Assembly (NCBI GenBank): GCA_017390245.1
Contig: JAFPCE010000203.1
Span: forward strand, 1-6,084
Direction of reading: 5' to 3'
DNA length: 6,084 bases
Origin: Selenomonadaceae bacterium
GTDB lineage: Bacteria > Bacillota > Negativicutes > Selenomonadales > Selenomonadaceae
The position numbers and the translations under genes were made by a program. Position 1 is the first letter of the stretch; each line of letters begins with the position of its first letter. Shown here piece after piece: positions 5,500 through 6,084 of the stretch. Below the pieces are notes generated by a model. It made no database searches. It was not told the origin of the DNA and was given only the letters and a program-made list of their open reading frames with translations.

Positions 5500-5997
5500 G
5501 TGGGTGTATATACTAAAACTGGTGATGCTGGCACTACCAGCCTTTATACAGGCCAGAGAGTACCTAAGAATTCTCTGCGGGTAAAGTCTTATGGAACTGT
5601 AGATGAGCTGTCCTCTGCTCTGGGGATGGCCAGAGCCTTTTGCCAGAATGAAAAGGTTACAGCCTGCCTGCTGCAGCTGCAGAAGAATAATGGTCTGTTA
5701 ATGTCAGATCTGGCCAGCCTGGATCAGGAGCCAATGATAACTGAAGCTATGATAACAGAGCTGGAGCGGACTATTGATATTATCGATGCAGAGCTGCCAC
5801 CTATGACCAGCTTTCTCATAGCTGGAGAAACCCAGGGCGGAGCTTTCCTGGACTTGGCTAGAACAGTGGCCAGAAGAGCTGAGAGAGCTGTACTGGACTT
5901 AGCAGAGGCTGAGCCAGTGGCTGAGGTGGACAGAAAGTATCTCAACCGCCTGTCAGACTTGTGTTTTATGCTGATGCGGGCTGAAGAAAAGCGCTGA
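5500..5997 (+). CDS. pduO: PduO-type cob(I)alamin adenosyltransferase
   Basis: This enzyme transfers the 5'-deoxyadenosyl group of ATP to cob(I)alamin to make adenosylcobalamin. The 165-residue protein is somewhat shorter than many family members. It starts with the ATP-binding YTKTGDAGTTSLYTG (4-18), followed by SYGTVDELSSALG (30-42) with D35, then GGAFLDLARTVARRAERAV (113-131) with R125 and R129, and ends with YLNRLSDLCFMLMR (147-160). These are the standard motifs of the trimeric PduO/YvqK/MMAB family; in the Lactobacillus reuteri enzyme the matching Asp and Arg residues form the catalytic inter-subunit salt bridge. The stretch FLIAGETQGGA (105-115) replaces the common FILPGG. The gene starts 52 bases after ndk. 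No corrinoid gene or B12-dependent enzyme lies beside it in the window, so its physiological partner is unknown. Symbol usage for this family varies (pduO, yvqK, cobO). Confidence 0.93.
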   Translation: MGVYTKTGDAGTTSLYTGQRVPKNSLRVKSYGTVDELSSALGMARAFCQNEKVTACLLQLQKNNGLLMSDLASLDQEPMITEAMITELERTIDIIDAELPPMTSFLIAGETQGGAFLDLARTVARRAERAVLDLAEAEPVAEVDRKYLNRLSDLCFMLMRAEEKR

Positions 5998-6084
5998 TTA
6001 TCTCTAAGCTGGTTATTGCATCAAGATAAAAAGCAAAAGTAAAAACGGTAAAACAAGGTAAGGAAGCCTTGGCTGGACTTAGTC
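5998..6084 (+). other. Unassigned intergenic end of window
   Basis: The last 87 bases are A/G-rich and hold no recognisable gene start. They contain a weak inverted repeat (TTATCT 5998-6003 with AGATAA 6024-6029) and a short stem possibility (CAAGG 6054-6058 with CCTTG 6067-6071, 8-base loop) without a T-tract. No convincing intrinsic terminator, tRNA or riboswitch core is visible; the sequence may lead into a structure or gene beyond the window. Confidence 0.4.

Noticed and set aside
6052..6084. Possible TTG-initiated gene start after AAGGTAAGG at the end of the window
   Set aside because: Only five codons would be visible after the TTG and the similarity to a ribosome binding site is weak; it cannot be supported from this window.

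Overview
The window reads as an ordinary stretch of chromosome from a low-to-mid GC Gram-positive-type bacterium (Bacillota). Strong AGGAGG-type ribosome binding sites, sigma-A-like promoters with TGnTATAAT extended -10 elements, a UPF0735/PheB-type ACT protein and a PlsY acyltransferase all fit this phylum. A close E. coli-like HD-domain tRNA nucleotidyltransferase and a PduO-type cobalamin adenosyltransferase would suit an anaerobe such as a member of the Negativicutes, but that placement is an inference and has not been checked. All recognised genes lie on the + strand.

Layout: (1) 1-155 is the 3' end of plsY, followed by a hairpin terminator at 163-208. (2) 210-359 is a promoter region with an extended -10 promoter (281-309) and an unusual pair of exact tandem 10-bp repeats, plus an upstream inverted half-site, overlapping the -35 box. 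(3) 360-3052 is a three-gene operon: an HTH+ACT protein (PheB/UPF0735 family), homoserine dehydrogenase (hom) and homoserine kinase (thrB). It closes with a strong intrinsic terminator at 3058-3086. (4) 3146-4408 is cca, the CCA-adding enzyme, with its own probable promoter. (5) 4482-5997 is a tightly packed group: a gamma-class carbonic anhydrase-like hexapeptide protein, ndk (nucleoside diphosphate kinase) and a PduO-type corrinoid adenosyltransferase. It has a probable promoter at 4440-4448, and no clear terminator is visible before the window ends. (6) 5998-6084 holds no recognised gene.

Functionally, hom and thrB carry out two of the last three steps from aspartate semialdehyde to threonine (the hom product also feeds methionine), and the ACT protein ahead of them is the obvious candidate for amino-acid-responsive control. 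The remaining genes are housekeeping: tRNA 3'-end maturation, NTP balance, B12 cofactor assembly, and a zinc hexapeptide enzyme.

I found no mobile element, CRISPR array, phage gene, toxin-antitoxin pair, RNA gene or evidence of a new multi-gene system. The points most worth a second look are the putative operator ahead of the hom operon and the role of the HTH-ACT protein encoded with it.
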